A stretch of DNA of 39,484 nt, taken from assembly GCA_038061595.1 (NCBI GenBank), contig JBBTYZ010000006.1, forward strand, positions 1 through 39,484. Direction: 5' to 3'. Of the stretch, positions 13,808 through 22,153 are shown one piece after another. Position numbers and translations under genes: made by a program. The notes beneath the pieces are model-generated. The model saw only the letters and a list, made by a program, of their open reading frames with translations. It was not told where the DNA came from and did no database searches. Position 1 is the stretch's first letter. Every line of letters begins with the position of its first letter. This stretch comes from JBBTYZ01 sp038061595 (GTDB lineage Bacteria > Patescibacteriota > Minisyncoccia > UBA6257 > GWB1-50-10).

Positions 13808-15910
13808 ATGCCCCGGCTTTATCCAATTGAAAGAGTCCGAGACATCGGAATCATTGCTCATATTGATGCTGGCAAGACTACTGTTTCAGAAAGAATTCTT
13901 TTTTATACCGGCGTATCTCATAAGATAGGAGAAGTGCATGAGGGCGATACTGTTATGGATTGGATGGAGCAAGAACGAGAAAGGGGAATTACAATTACCT
14001 CCGCTGCGACAACTTGTTTTTGGACTCCCACCTATAACAAAGGAGATAAGGCATTTGAGCACCGCATAAACTTGATTGATACTCCTGGGCATATTGATTT
14101 CACGGTTGAGGTCAAGCGCTCGCTTCGTGTTCTGGATGGGGCAGTAGTTATTTTTGATGGTGTTGCTGGCGTTGAGCCTCAATCGGAAACAAACTGGCAT
14201 TATGCTGATGAATATAAAGTTCCACGTATTTGTTTTATCAACAAACTTGATAGAACCGGAGCAAGTTTTGAAAACAGTTTTAGGTCAATATTGGAACGTT
14301 TAACCCCGAACGCGATAGCGGTTCAAATTCCAATTGGTTTGGAGGGTAATTTTGAAGGAGTGATTGATCTCTTGAAGATGAAGGCTTATTACTCTGAAGG
14401 AGATAAGGGGGAAATTATTATAGAAAAAGAAATTCCGGATAATTTTAAGGAAGAAGCGATAAAGAAAAGAAAGGAACTGATTGAAAAAATAGTTGAGCAT
14501 GATGACGCTCTTATGTCTCATTATCTTGAGGGCAAAGAACCAGATACGGATTCTTTGAAAAAGATTCTTCGTAAAGCGACTATTGCAAATACTATTGTCC
14601 CAGTATTTTGTGGCTCCGCTCTAAAGAATAAAGGAGTACAACTAGTGTTGGATGGTGTAGTAGATTACCTACCTTCCCCAATAGACATGCCTCCTGTAAA
14701 AGGTATTAATTCAAAACTTGAGGAAGAGGAATGTAAACCAGAAGACGATGCGTTCTTGGCTGCCCTCGCATTTAAAATAGCATCAGACCCTTTTGTGGGA
14801 TCACTTACTTTTTTTAGAGTTTATTCAGGTGTGATGAAACGCGGAAGTTATATTTTGAACTCCACAAAAAACAATCAGGAACGTATCGGCAGGATTTTGC
14901 GTATGCACGCAAACCATCGGGAAGAGGTAGATGAGATTTATGCTGGTGATTTGGGCGCGTTAGTCGGCCTTAAAAATACCACAACCGGGGACACGCTTAC
15001 TGATCCCGATCACCCACTTATATTAGAAAGAATTACATTTCCGGAGCCCGTTATCTCTGTTCGTATTGAACCGAAAACAAAAGCTGACCAGGAAAAAATG
15101 GGCATCGCGCTTCGTAGGCTTGGTGAAGAAGACCCAACATTTAGAATGGGGGGCGATCCAGAAACCGGAGAAACAATTATCTCTGGCATGGGCGAATTGC
15201 ATTTGGAAATTATTGTTGACCGGATGAAAAGAGAATTTGGAGTTGGAGCAAATGTCGGTCGTCCTCAGGTAGCTTATAAAGAAACCATTAAAGGAAAATC
15301 TGAAGCTGAAGGAAAATATATTCGGCAATCAGGCGGTAAGGGTCAATACGGACATGTTTGGCTTAAGGTTGAGCCATTGGAACGAGGCAAGGGTTTTGAA
15401 TTTATAAGTGCGATTAAAGGAGGAACCATTCCACAAGAATTTATACCCGCTGCCGAAAAAGGCATTGAAGAGGCGGTGCAAAAGGGCGTGCTCGCGGGCT
15501 ACCCCTTAGTTGATCTTGCCGTAACTTTATTTGACGGTTCTTTTCATGAGGTTGATTCATCCGAAATGGCTTTCAAAATTGCCGGATCAATGGCTCTACA
15601 GGAGGCTGTGCGCCGATCAAAACCCGTTATCTTGGAGCCGGTTATGAAGGTGCAAGTTCTTGTTCCACCAGACTTTTTGGGTGACGTGACCGGAGATTTG
15701 AGTTCTAAGCGTGGAAAGATTAAAGAAATGGGCGAAAGGGGTACGATACGCATAGTCGATTGTGATGTCCCGCTTTCAGAAATGTTCGGTTATTCAACGG
15801 GGCTTCGTTCAATGACTCAAGGACGCGGTTCGTTCACTATGGAATTCAGTCATTATGAGGAAGTGCCTGCGAGCGTTGCCCAACTTATCATAGAGGGTAG
15901 GAAAAAATAG
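13808..15910 (+). CDS. fusA: Elongation factor G
   Basis: 700 aa, full length. The GTPase catalyses translocation and, with RRF, ribosome recycling. G motifs: A-H-I-D-A-G-K-T-T (G1), R-G-I-T-I (G2), D-T-P-G-H-I-D-F (G3), N-K-L-D (G4); domain IV and the C-terminal G-Y-S-T-G-L-R-S-M-T-Q-G-R-G are intact. AGGAG lies 5 nt before the ATG, one of the few strong Shine-Dalgarno sites in the cluster. Confidence 0.98.
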   Translation: MPRLYPIERVRDIGIIAHIDAGKTTVSERILFYTGVSHKIGEVHEGDTVMDWMEQERERGITITSAATTCFWTPTYNKGDKAFEHRINLIDTPGHIDFTVEVKRSLRVLDGAVVIFDGVAGVEPQSETNWHYADEYKVPRICFINKLDRTGASFENSFRSILERLTPNAIAVQIPIGLEGNFEGVIDLLKMKAYYSEGDKGEIIIEKEIPDNFKEEAIKKRKELIEKIVEHDDALMSHYLEGKEPDTDSLKKILRKATIANTIVPVFCGSALKNKGVQLVLDGVVDYLPSPIDMPPVKGINSKLEEEECKPEDDAFLAALAFKIASDPFVGSLTFFRVYSGVMKRGSYILNSTKNNQERIGRILRMHANHREEVDEIYAGDLGALVGLKNTTTGDTLTDPDHPLILERITFPEPVISVRIEPKTKADQEKMGIALRRLGEEDPTFRMGGDPETGETIISGMGELHLEIIVDRMKREFGVGANVGRPQVAYKETIKGKSEAEGKYIRQSGGKGQYGHVWLKVEPLERGKGFEFISAIKGGTIPQEFIPAAEKGIEEAVQKGVLAGYPLVDLAVTLFDGSFHEVDSSEMAFKIAGSMALQEAVRRSKPVILEPVMKVQVLVPPDFLGDVTGDLSSKRGKIKEMGERGTIRIVDCDVPLSEMFGYSTGLRSMTQGRGSFTMEFSHYEEVPASVAQLIIEGRKK

Positions 15911-15914
15911 GGGG

Positions 15915-15942
15915 TTGACATATCTAGGGGGTTAAGTAGAAT
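15915..15942 (+). promoter_or_regulatory. tuf promoter
   Basis: TTGACA (15915-15920), 16-bp spacer, TAGAAT (15937-15942), in the 83-bp gap after fusA. It gives tuf its own transcript with a leader of about 45 nt. Confidence 0.7.
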
Positions 15943-15993
15943 TAGTGCTACATTGTTTAAAAATAGGTCGAACTATTAATAAATTAAAAAATC

Positions 15994-17193
15994 ATGGCAG
16001 AAAAAGCAAAATTTGAACGAAAGAAACCGCATGTAAACGTCGGAACCATCGGTCACGTTGACCATGGCAAAACGACTTTGACAGCGGCTATTACGCACGT
16101 CCTTTTTATGAAGGGACTCGCTGGTAAGGAAGAAAAAGTAGGAGAGATCGATAACGCTCCAGAAGAAAAAGCCCGAGGCATCACTATTGCCTTACACCAT
16201 TCCGAATATGAGTCGGAGAAAAGACACTATGCACACATCGACTGTCCAGGACACGCAGACTATATAAAGAATATGATTACTGGTGCCGCCCAGCTTGATG
16301 GCGCGATTCTAGTAGTGTCCGCCGCTGATGGTCCGATGCCTCAGACAAGAGAACATATTCTCCTTGCTCGCCAAGTGGGTGTGCCAGAAATTGTCGTTTT
16401 TTTGAACAAGGTTGATATGGTTGATGATCCGGAACTTGTTGATTTGGTTGAGAGCGAGATTCGCGAACTTTTAAAGAAATATAACTTCCCAGGTGACAAA
16501 ACCCCCGTTATTAGGGGTTCAGCCTTAAAAGCGTTGAATGCTAAGTCGGGTGATGATGCAGATGCCAAGCCGATTTTGGACTTGATTAAAGCTTTAGATG
16601 ATTTTATTCCTGAACCGGTTCGTGAAATCGAAAAACCATTTCTTATGCCAATTGAAGACATTTTCTCAATTGAAGGACGAGGTACGGTTGTAACCGGCCG
16701 TGTTGAGAGAGGTATGGTAAAAGTGAACGAGGAAATCGAAATAATCGGTTTAAGACCGGTTCAAAAAACGGTTGTAACCGGAATCGAAATGTTCCAGAAA
16801 CTACTTGATGAGGGAAGAGCCGGCGATAACGTTGGAATTCTTCTTCGTGGATTGAAGAAAGAAGACGTGGAGCGCGGACAAGTTCTCGCAAAGCCGGCAT
16901 CCGTTACTCCGCACACAGAATTTGAAGCCGAGGTTTATGTTCTCTCTAAAGAAGAAGGCGGCAGACACACGCCATTCTTTAAAGGATATAAACCGCAGTT
17001 CTATATCAGAACAACCGACGTTACTGGTGAAGTTATTTTGCCAGAAGGCATTGAAATGGTAATGCCCGGCGACACTACTAAGATTACGGTTAAACTCATT
17101 GCTCCTGTTGCGCTTGAAGAAAAACAAAGATTTGCTATCCGAGAAGGAGGCAAAACTGTAGGAGCAGGAGTCGTAACCAAAATTTTTAAGTAG
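15994..17193 (+). CDS. tuf: Elongation factor Tu
   Basis: 399 aa. Delivers aminoacyl-tRNA to the ribosome. G1 G-H-V-D-H-G-K-T-T, G2 R-G-I-T-I, G3 D-C-P-G-H-A-D-Y, G4 N-K-V-D; domains 2 and 3 are complete to the terminal G-A-G-V-V-T-K-I. A 13-bp hairpin lies just after it, so part of its transcription probably ends before rpsJ. Confidence 0.98.
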   Translation: MAEKAKFERKKPHVNVGTIGHVDHGKTTLTAAITHVLFMKGLAGKEEKVGEIDNAPEEKARGITIALHHSEYESEKRHYAHIDCPGHADYIKNMITGAAQLDGAILVVSAADGPMPQTREHILLARQVGVPEIVVFLNKVDMVDDPELVDLVESEIRELLKKYNFPGDKTPVIRGSALKALNAKSGDDADAKPILDLIKALDDFIPEPVREIEKPFLMPIEDIFSIEGRGTVVTGRVERGMVKVNEEIEIIGLRPVQKTVVTGIEMFQKLLDEGRAGDNVGILLRGLKKEDVERGQVLAKPASVTPHTEFEAEVYVLSKEEGGRHTPFFKGYKPQFYIRTTDVTGEVILPEGIEMVMPGDTTKITVKLIAPVALEEKQRFAIREGGKTVGAGVVTKIFK

Positions 17194-17222
17194 AATGCGA
17201 GCTTCGTTCTAAAATACTAACG

Positions 17223-17251
17223 CAATGCTCCGATCGCGGATCGGAGCATTG
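17223..17251 (+). terminator. Long perfect hairpin between tuf and rpsJ
   Basis: CAATGCTCCGATC (17223-17235) pairs with GATCGGAGCATTG (17239-17251), a 13-bp stem with a GCG loop. The tail TTGTTATC is poor in U, so it may be a partial terminator or an RNA-processing/stability element; rpsJ starts 28 nt later with no clear promoter of its own. Confidence 0.6.
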
Positions 17252-17278
17252 TTGTTATCTCGGAGTTCAGAAATTTCT

Positions 17279-17611
17279 ATGGCAAAAAAAGAGGAGCAAC
17301 TTTTAAAAGAAAAATTAAGATTAAGGATAAAAGCGTACGACGCTAAGCTTATTGATTCTTCGGTACGCCAGATTATTGACGCGATAAGGCGGCAAGGTGG
17401 TGAGGTTATTGGTCCGATTCCGCTTCCTACGGAGATTAGGCGTTACACCGTGAATCGTTCAACCTTCGTCCATAAGAAATCGGGCGAACATTTTGAGATG
17501 AGGGTTCACAAGCGTCTTATAGATATTTTGAATCCGAGCCAAAAGATTATTGAATCTCTTACGGACTTCAATCTTCCGAGTGGAGTGGATGTCGAGATAA
17601 AAACCGCTTAA
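17279..17611 (+). CDS. rpsJ: 30S ribosomal protein S10
   Basis: 110 aa, of usual size. Conserved R-I-K-A-Y-D-A-K-L-I-D, G-P-I-P-L-P-T and H-F-E-M-R-V-H-K-R-L-I-D are present. The start at 17279 (M-A-K-K-E) is preferred to an in-frame ATG at 17225, which lies within the preceding hairpin. Unlike in E. coli, it is cut off from rplC by a promoter and leader at 17615-17725. Confidence 0.96.
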   Translation: MAKKEEQLLKEKLRLRIKAYDAKLIDSSVRQIIDAIRRQGGEVIGPIPLPTEIRRYTVNRSTFVHKKSGEHFEMRVHKRLIDILNPSQKIIESLTDFNLPSGVDVEIKTA

Positions 17612-17614
17612 CCG

Positions 17615-17643
17615 TTGACTTCCCGAGTATTATCGAGTAATAT
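17615..17643 (+). promoter_or_regulatory. Strong internal promoter for rplC onward
   Basis: TTGACT (17615-17620), 17-bp spacer, TAATAT (17638-17643), starting 4 nt after the rpsJ stop. Transcription should begin near 17650. Confidence 0.75.
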
Positions 17644-17649
17644 CCATCC

Positions 17650-17725
17650 TTAAGGAGACGAAAGCCCCACAATATCTACGGAACACCGAGGCTCGTCTTC
17701 GGTTGTTTTTTTAAGCAGGAAAAAT
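17650..17725 (+). promoter_or_regulatory. Attenuator-like leader upstream of rplC
   Basis: Two competing structures are visible. A terminator: ACACCGA (17683-17689) with TCGGTTGT (17699-17706, one bulge) and a U7 tract (17706-17712). An antiterminator: AGACG-AA-AGCC (17656-17666) with GGCTCGTCT (17690-17698), the latter being exactly the terminator loop. They cannot easily coexist. Ribosomal-protein operons are often autoregulated this way (in E. coli, L4 acts on the S10 leader); that L4 or another protein acts here is inference. Confidence 0.6.
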
Positions 17726-18148
17726 ATGAATAAACTAATATTCAAAAAAGTCAGAATGACTCAAATTTGGAAAAACGACGTTGCCCTGCCGGTAACGATT
17801 TTAGAGTTATTTAAGGGAGATGGGATTGGTGAAATTAAGGAAGGAGACAGAGTCGCTGTAAGTGGCATCTCTAAAGGAAAAGGTTTTCAGGGCGTGGTAA
17901 AGCGCCATGGTTTTCATGGTGGTCCTAAAACTCACGGACAAAAAAATAGATATAGAGCACCGGGATCAATCGGTTCTACCGCTCCCCAAAGAGTTCTTAA
18001 GGGAAGAAAAATGGCAGGCCGTATGGGTATGGAAAGAGTAACCGTCAGAAATGTTGTTGTTGCTGAAGTAAAACCGGAGGAAAAAATCATCATGGTAAAA
18101 GGCGCGGTTCCCGGAGTGCGTGGTAGGGAGGTAGAAATAAGGAAATAA
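17726..18148 (+). CDS. rplC: 50S ribosomal protein L3, internally shortened
   Basis: 140 aa against about 205-210 usually. The N-terminal K-V-R-M-T-Q-I-W and P-V-T-I-L-E strand are followed directly by L-F-K-G-D-G-I-G-E-I-K-E-G-D and the core S-G-I-S-K-G-K-G-F-Q-G-V-V-K-R, so about 65 residues of the beta-barrel domain are missing. The long loop that reaches the peptidyl-transferase centre (H-G-F-H-G-G, P-G-S-I-G, M-A-G-R-M-G) and the C-terminus (V-K-G-A-V-P-G) are intact. The frame is continuous, so this looks like a real shortening. First gene of a long cotranscribed block, 4 bp before rplD. Confidence 0.95.
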   Translation: MNKLIFKKVRMTQIWKNDVALPVTILELFKGDGIGEIKEGDRVAVSGISKGKGFQGVVKRHGFHGGPKTHGQKNRYRAPGSIGSTAPQRVLKGRKMAGRMGMERVTVRNVVVAEVKPEEKIIMVKGAVPGVRGREVEIRK

Positions 18149-18152
18149 TAAT

Positions 18153-18770
18153 ATGAAAGTGGAAGTTTTAGACAAAAAAAATAATAGAGTTGGGACAATG
18201 GAACTGTCCGAAAAAGTTTTCAAGAGAGCCTGGAATCCTAACTTGGTTCATCAGGTTTTGACTTCCATGTTATCAAATAAGAGGCAGCCTTTGGCAAATA
18301 CTAAGGGGCGTGGAGAGGTTCGGGGAGGTGGTAAAAAACCGTATGCCCAGAAACATACGGGTCAGGCAAGAGCTGGTTCGACTAGGTCACCGTTATGGAA
18401 AGGAGGCGGTGTTACCTTTGGTCCGTCAAATGAAAGAAATTTTTATAGAAAAATAAATAAGAAAGTCAGAACTGCTGCGCTTTATTCGGTTTTATCCAAA
18501 AAAGCGAGTGATAAAGAAATTTTGATAATTGACGATTTAAAAATGGAAGACAATAAAACCAAGAAATTCGTCGCAGTTTTAAAAAATTTCTTGAAGGCTA
18601 AAGAGAGTGCTCTTATTGTAGTCGGTAAAGACAATAAGAACCTTTTTCTGGCTGCGAGAAATATACCAAAAATTGACGCGGTGGACATTTCTTCATTGAA
18701 TCTAATGTCTTCCTTGAGTCACAAGTATATTTTATTTGATAAAGAAGCCGTCTCAACTTTAAATAAATAA
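18153..18770 (+). CDS. rplD: 50S ribosomal protein L4
   Basis: 205 aa, normal length. Lines the exit tunnel through its extended loop (K-G-R-G-E-V-R-G-G-G-K-K-P-Y-A-Q-K-H-T-G-Q-A-R). In E. coli L4 represses its own operon, so it is a candidate partner of the leader at 17650-17725. No Shine-Dalgarno is visible; 4 bp after rplC. Confidence 0.97.
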   Translation: MKVEVLDKKNNRVGTMELSEKVFKRAWNPNLVHQVLTSMLSNKRQPLANTKGRGEVRGGGKKPYAQKHTGQARAGSTRSPLWKGGGVTFGPSNERNFYRKINKKVRTAALYSVLSKKASDKEILIIDDLKMEDNKTKKFVAVLKNFLKAKESALIVVGKDNKNLFLAARNIPKIDAVDISSLNLMSSLSHKYILFDKEAVSTLNK

Positions 18771-18774
18771 AAAA

Positions 18775-19149
18775 ATGAGTATTTTTTCAAAAAAAGATAA
18801 AAAAGTTGAGAAGGTTTTGAAGCCACAAATTAAAGTCGTGGCTAAAGAAAAAATAGTTCCGGCTAAACACCTATCTAGCATTGTAAGCGTCTTAAAAAAA
18901 CCTTGGGTGAGCGAGAAGGCTACTAATCTAGGTAAACATAACCAATATGTTTTTTTGGTTGATAAGCGGTCTAACAAGAATGAGGTCAAAGAAGAAATTC
19001 GTAGGCGTTATGGTGTGGAGGTCACTTCGGTGAACACTGTCCGGAAACAAGGCAAGGTTAAAAGATATAGGAATTTTTTATCAAGACAAGAACTTACAAA
19101 GAAAGCAATTGTGACTTTGAAGGCCGGACAAAAGTTGGAGATAGTATAA
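18775..19149 (+). CDS. rplW: 50S ribosomal protein L23 with N-terminal extension
   Basis: 124 aa. The canonical body begins near residue 38 (L-K-K-P-W-V-S-E-K-A-T) and continues through V-D-K-R-S-N-K-N-E-V-K and V-N-T-V-R-K-Q-G-K. L23 is the ribosomal docking site for SRP and trigger factor. The first 37 residues are a Lys-rich extension of unknown role; a shorter start is possible but no better initiation site is apparent. Confidence 0.95.
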   Translation: MSIFSKKDKKVEKVLKPQIKVVAKEKIVPAKHLSSIVSVLKKPWVSEKATNLGKHNQYVFLVDKRSNKNEVKEEIRRRYGVEVTSVNTVRKQGKVKRYRNFLSRQELTKKAIVTLKAGQKLEIV

Positions 19150-19155
19150 AAATTT

Positions 19156-19995
19156 ATGAAACAATATAAACCAACAACTCCAGGTAGACGCGGTGCGAGC
19201 GTCGTCGATTATAGCGTCCTTACTGTGGGTAAGCCATTCAAGAAACTTACAACCAGAATAAGAACTCATGCCGGTAGGAACAATCAGGGCAGGATTACAA
19301 TGCGCCATCAAGGCGGAGGGAATAAGATAACATATCGCTTGGTTGATTTTAAACAGAACAAATTCGGGGTCCCCGGCGTTGTAGAAACATTAGAGTACGA
19401 TCCTTATCGTACAGCTTTCATAGCATTGGTGGTTTATAGAGATGGAGACAGGAGATATATCTTGGCGCCTCAGGGAGTTAAGGTTGGAAGCAAAATAATT
19501 ACGTCTGAAGACGCTCCTTTTGAACCGGGGATGAGGACAATTTTAAAGAGAATTCCAGTTGGTACTTTTGTTCATAACATTGAGTTTACGCCAGGAAGAG
19601 GCGGTCAGTTAGTTCGTTCTGCCGGTTCTGGAGCTCAGATTTTAGCCAATGAAGATAACTATACCCACATTAAGATGCCGTCGGGGGAAATAAGGAAGAT
19701 TTTATGGAGCGGCTGGGCGTCAATTGGACAGGTTTCAAATCCAGAGCATAATTTAACGGTCATCGGTAAGGCTGGTAGAAATCGCGCTATGGGTATTCGT
19801 CCAACAGTGAGAGGTAAAGCAATGAATCCGGTTGACCACAAATATGGTGGTGGAGAGGGTAATACGCAAAGAGGAACAAAGCGTCCTAAAGATATTTGGG
19901 GCAATATTACTGGTGGTCACAAAACCCGCAATAAAAAGAAATGGTCAAGCAAATTGATCTTAAAAAGAAGGCCCAAAAAATTAAGAAAGAAATAA
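19156..19995 (+). CDS. rplB: 50S ribosomal protein L2
   Basis: 279 aa, normal length. RNA-binding OB and SH3-like domains with G-R-N-N-Q-G-R-I-T-M-R-H-Q-G-G-G near residues 42-57 and V-R-G-K-A-M-N-P-V-D-H-K-Y-G-G-G-E-G near the C-terminus. The D-H pair important near the peptidyl-transferase centre is retained, but the second His of the usual D-H-P-H-G-G-G is Tyr. Confidence 0.98.
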   Translation: MKQYKPTTPGRRGASVVDYSVLTVGKPFKKLTTRIRTHAGRNNQGRITMRHQGGGNKITYRLVDFKQNKFGVPGVVETLEYDPYRTAFIALVVYRDGDRRYILAPQGVKVGSKIITSEDAPFEPGMRTILKRIPVGTFVHNIEFTPGRGGQLVRSAGSGAQILANEDNYTHIKMPSGEIRKILWSGWASIGQVSNPEHNLTVIGKAGRNRAMGIRPTVRGKAMNPVDHKYGGGEGNTQRGTKRPKDIWGNITGGHKTRNKKKWSSKLILKRRPKKLRKK

Positions 19996-20005
19996 TTTAA
20001 ACATT

Positions 20006-20332
20006 ATGTCTAGATCAGCTAAAAAAGGTCCATATATAGATCCAAAACTTTTAAAGAAAGTCTTGAAGTCAAAACCAGACGGTAAGACGGTCATTAAAAC
20101 TTGGGCAAGGCATTCGGAAATTTCCCCGGAAATGGTGGGCTATATTTTTGGCGTTCATAATGGAAAGAACTTTATTGAAGTTAGGGTTACTGAAGATATG
20201 GTTGGTCATCGGCTTGGAGAATTTTCTCTAACAAGAAAATTCGTAAAGCATGGTGGTAAGATGCAGCGTGATTTGGAATCGGGCGCAACCGCTAAAGAGG
20301 GAGCACCTGCAACTCCGGCTGCGAAAAAATAA
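20006..20332 (+). CDS. rpsS: 30S ribosomal protein S19
   Basis: 108 aa; core S-R-S-A-K-K-G-P-Y-I-D, T-W-A-R-H-S-E-I-S-P-E-M-V-G and H-R-L-G-E-F-S-L-T-R is canonical, followed by an Ala-rich tail of about 18 residues beyond the usual end. Head protein near the A-site finger. Confidence 0.97.
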   Translation: MSRSAKKGPYIDPKLLKKVLKSKPDGKTVIKTWARHSEISPEMVGYIFGVHNGKNFIEVRVTEDMVGHRLGEFSLTRKFVKHGGKMQRDLESGATAKEGAPATPAAKK

Positions 20333-20340
20333 AAACAAAC

Positions 20341-20853
20341 ATGACTAATATCATTACGGCAAAATTAAAATACCTCCGGCTTCCTCATAGAAAAACTCGC
20401 TTTGTCGCGAACCTCATTAAGGGTTTACCAGTTGATGAAGCGGAAGCTCAACTCATGCTAAATTCGAGGCGCGCTTCTCCTGTTCTATTAAAACTTCTAA
20501 AATCGGCTATTTCTAATGCAAAGAATAACAATAAACTAAGTTCGGACAGTCTCTATATTAAAGATATCCGCGTTAATCAGGGCAATATGTTTACGAGATA
20601 TACTCCGCGTGCCAAAGGTTCGGCGAGCCCTATTCAGAAGAAGACGAGCCATGTAATTCTGGTTTTGGGCGTAAGAGAAGCCAAGCCGCCAAAGTTTCTT
20701 ATTAAAGAAAGAGAGAAGAAAGTTAAAAAAACTGTTGAATCTAAAAAAGATACAGAAAATAAATTTAAGGATAAGGATAAAAAAGCGGTTGGAGTAAACC
20801 CCATCTCTAAGCCAGGGTTCTTTAAGCGAGTCTTTAGTAGAAAATCAATATAA
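20341..20853 (+). CDS. rplV: 50S ribosomal protein L22 with basic C-terminal extension
   Basis: 170 aa against about 110 usually. The body (residues 1-115; L-R-L-P-H-R-K-T-R, A-K-N-N-N-K-L, tunnel loop R-A-K-G-S-A-S-P-I-Q-K-K-T-S-H) is followed by about 55 Lys/Glu-rich residues ending G-F-F-K-R-V-F-S-R-K-S-I. Tail function unknown; it would lie on the subunit surface near the exit tunnel. Confidence 0.95.
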   Translation: MTNIITAKLKYLRLPHRKTRFVANLIKGLPVDEAEAQLMLNSRRASPVLLKLLKSAISNAKNNNKLSSDSLYIKDIRVNQGNMFTRYTPRAKGSASPIQKKTSHVILVLGVREAKPPKFLIKEREKKVKKTVESKKDTENKFKDKDKKAVGVNPISKPGFFKRVFSRKSI

Positions 20854-20857
20854 ACTT

Positions 20858-21529
20858 ATGGCACAAAAAATAAAACCGAATACATTCAGATTGGGAATTA
20901 CGCTTCCTTGGTCCAGCCAATGGTTTTTCAAACGTACTTTGAGATTTTTTCTTGAGGAAGACCATCTCGTTAGAGAAATAATAAGAGACAAAATTCTTGC
21001 TGCGGGCATTGCCGGCATCGATATACAAAGGACTAATGACACAATCAGAGTATCAATAAAAGCCGGACGCCCCGGACTTATAATTGGACGTGGCGGAAAG
21101 GGGATAGACGAACTGAAGACAGCCTTACATAAAGCGGTGAGTGCTCTGCGTAAGAAGAATAAAGTTTTGAAACCATTTAATTTGAACCTCAATGTTGAAG
21201 AATTAAAACGTTCCGACGTTTCTGCGGCAATTGTTGCCCAGCAAATGGCATTCGATATAGAAAAGAGACTGCCCTACAGGAGCGTGGTCAAAAGAAATTT
21301 GGAGAGTATGAAACAAAACAGAGGAGTTCAGGGCGCAAAGATCAAAATGTCCGGCAGGTTAAATGGCGGAGAAATTGCCCGAGTTGACCAATTGTCATTC
21401 GGAAAAATGCCATTACAGACATTAAGAGCTGATATAGATTACGGTGAAGCGACAGCTTTTAATAGTTATGGAACGGTTGGGATAAAAGTCTGGATTTATA
21501 AAGGAGAAGTATTTAACGAGAAAAAATAA
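20858..21529 (+). CDS. rpsC: 30S ribosomal protein S3
   Basis: 223 aa, normal. N-terminal start K-I-K-P-N-T-F-R-L-G-I, KH domain with G-L-I-I-G-R-G-G-K-G, C-terminal domain with S-G-R-L-N-G-G-E-I-A-R. Helps form the mRNA entry channel. 4 bp after rplV. Confidence 0.98.
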   Translation: MAQKIKPNTFRLGITLPWSSQWFFKRTLRFFLEEDHLVREIIRDKILAAGIAGIDIQRTNDTIRVSIKAGRPGLIIGRGGKGIDELKTALHKAVSALRKKNKVLKPFNLNLNVEELKRSDVSAAIVAQQMAFDIEKRLPYRSVVKRNLESMKQNRGVQGAKIKMSGRLNGGEIARVDQLSFGKMPLQTLRADIDYGEATAFNSYGTVGIKVWIYKGEVFNEKK

Positions 21530-21531
21530 AC

Positions 21532-21942
21532 ATGTTGCAACCAAAGAAGCAAAAACATAGAAAAATGCAGAAAGGCAGATCTTTGAAGAGAATGAAGGAA
21601 ACTCGCGGAATAAAATTGAGTTTCGGCAGCTTTGGTTTGCAAGCTACGACTGCAAAGTGGATAACCGCCAACCAAATAGAAGCTGCTCGTAAAGCGATAA
21701 CCAATTCTTTGAAAAGAGAAGGTAAAATTTGGATAAGGATATTTCCAGACAAACCAATAACCAAACTTCCTCCGGAGGTTACGCTTGGAGGCGGAAAAGG
21801 AGAGGTTAGTCACTACGTCGTTCCTGTTAAGCCTGGCAGAATTTTATTCGAGATTGATGGGGTAAAAGAAGATGCGGCACGCGCGGCATTGAGGCTTGCA
21901 GGTCACAAATTGCCGGTCAGAACGAAAGTAGTTATTAAATAA
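21532..21942 (+). CDS. rplP: 50S ribosomal protein L16
   Basis: 136 aa, normal. H-R-K-M-Q-K-G-R, G-L-Q-A-T-T-A-K-W-I-T and P-V-K-P-G-R-I-L-F-E-I are conserved. In the loop near the peptidyl-transferase centre, the usual V-R-M-G-K-G-K-G reads V-T-L-G-G-G-K-G, so the arginine that E. coli hydroxylates is Thr here. Confidence 0.98.
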   Translation: MLQPKKQKHRKMQKGRSLKRMKETRGIKLSFGSFGLQATTAKWITANQIEAARKAITNSLKREGKIWIRIFPDKPITKLPPEVTLGGGKGEVSHYVVPVKPGRILFEIDGVKEDAARAALRLAGHKLPVRTKVVIK

Positions 21943-21946
21943 AAAC

Positions 21947-22153
21947 ATGGATAAAAAAGAATTCGAACAATTTAAATCAAAATCAATTGCTGAACTAGAA
22001 GGGGCCCTGATGTCGTTTAGAGACAATTTACACGTTCTTAAATTCGATTTGTCTTTAGGAAAGGTTAAGAATATAAGAGAAATCAGGAAGGTAAAGAAAG
22101 TTATTGCAAAACTTTTGACTTTGAAAAATTCTGCAACAGCAATAAAAACATGA
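21947..22153 (+). CDS. rpmC: 50S ribosomal protein L29
   Basis: 68 aa helical hairpin protein at the exit tunnel. The family pattern L-R-x-x-L-x-x-L-x-F is seen as F-R-D-N-L-H-V-L-K-F-D, with V-K-N-I-R-E-I-R-K-V-K-K-V-I-A-K after it. Its TGA overlaps the rpsQ ATG (ATGA). Confidence 0.93.
   Translation: MDKKEFEQFKSKSIAELEGALMSFRDNLHVLKFDLSLGKVKNIREIRKVKKVIAKLLTLKNSATAIKT

Noticed and set aside
14300..17127. Minus-strand open frames opposite fusA and tuf
   Set aside because: They are antisense shadows of strongly conserved genes with no promoter, ribosome-binding site or recognisable protein features.
17225..17278. Upstream ATG for rpsJ
   Set aside because: The extra codons are made by the perfect hairpin 17223-17251; S10 homology begins at 17279.
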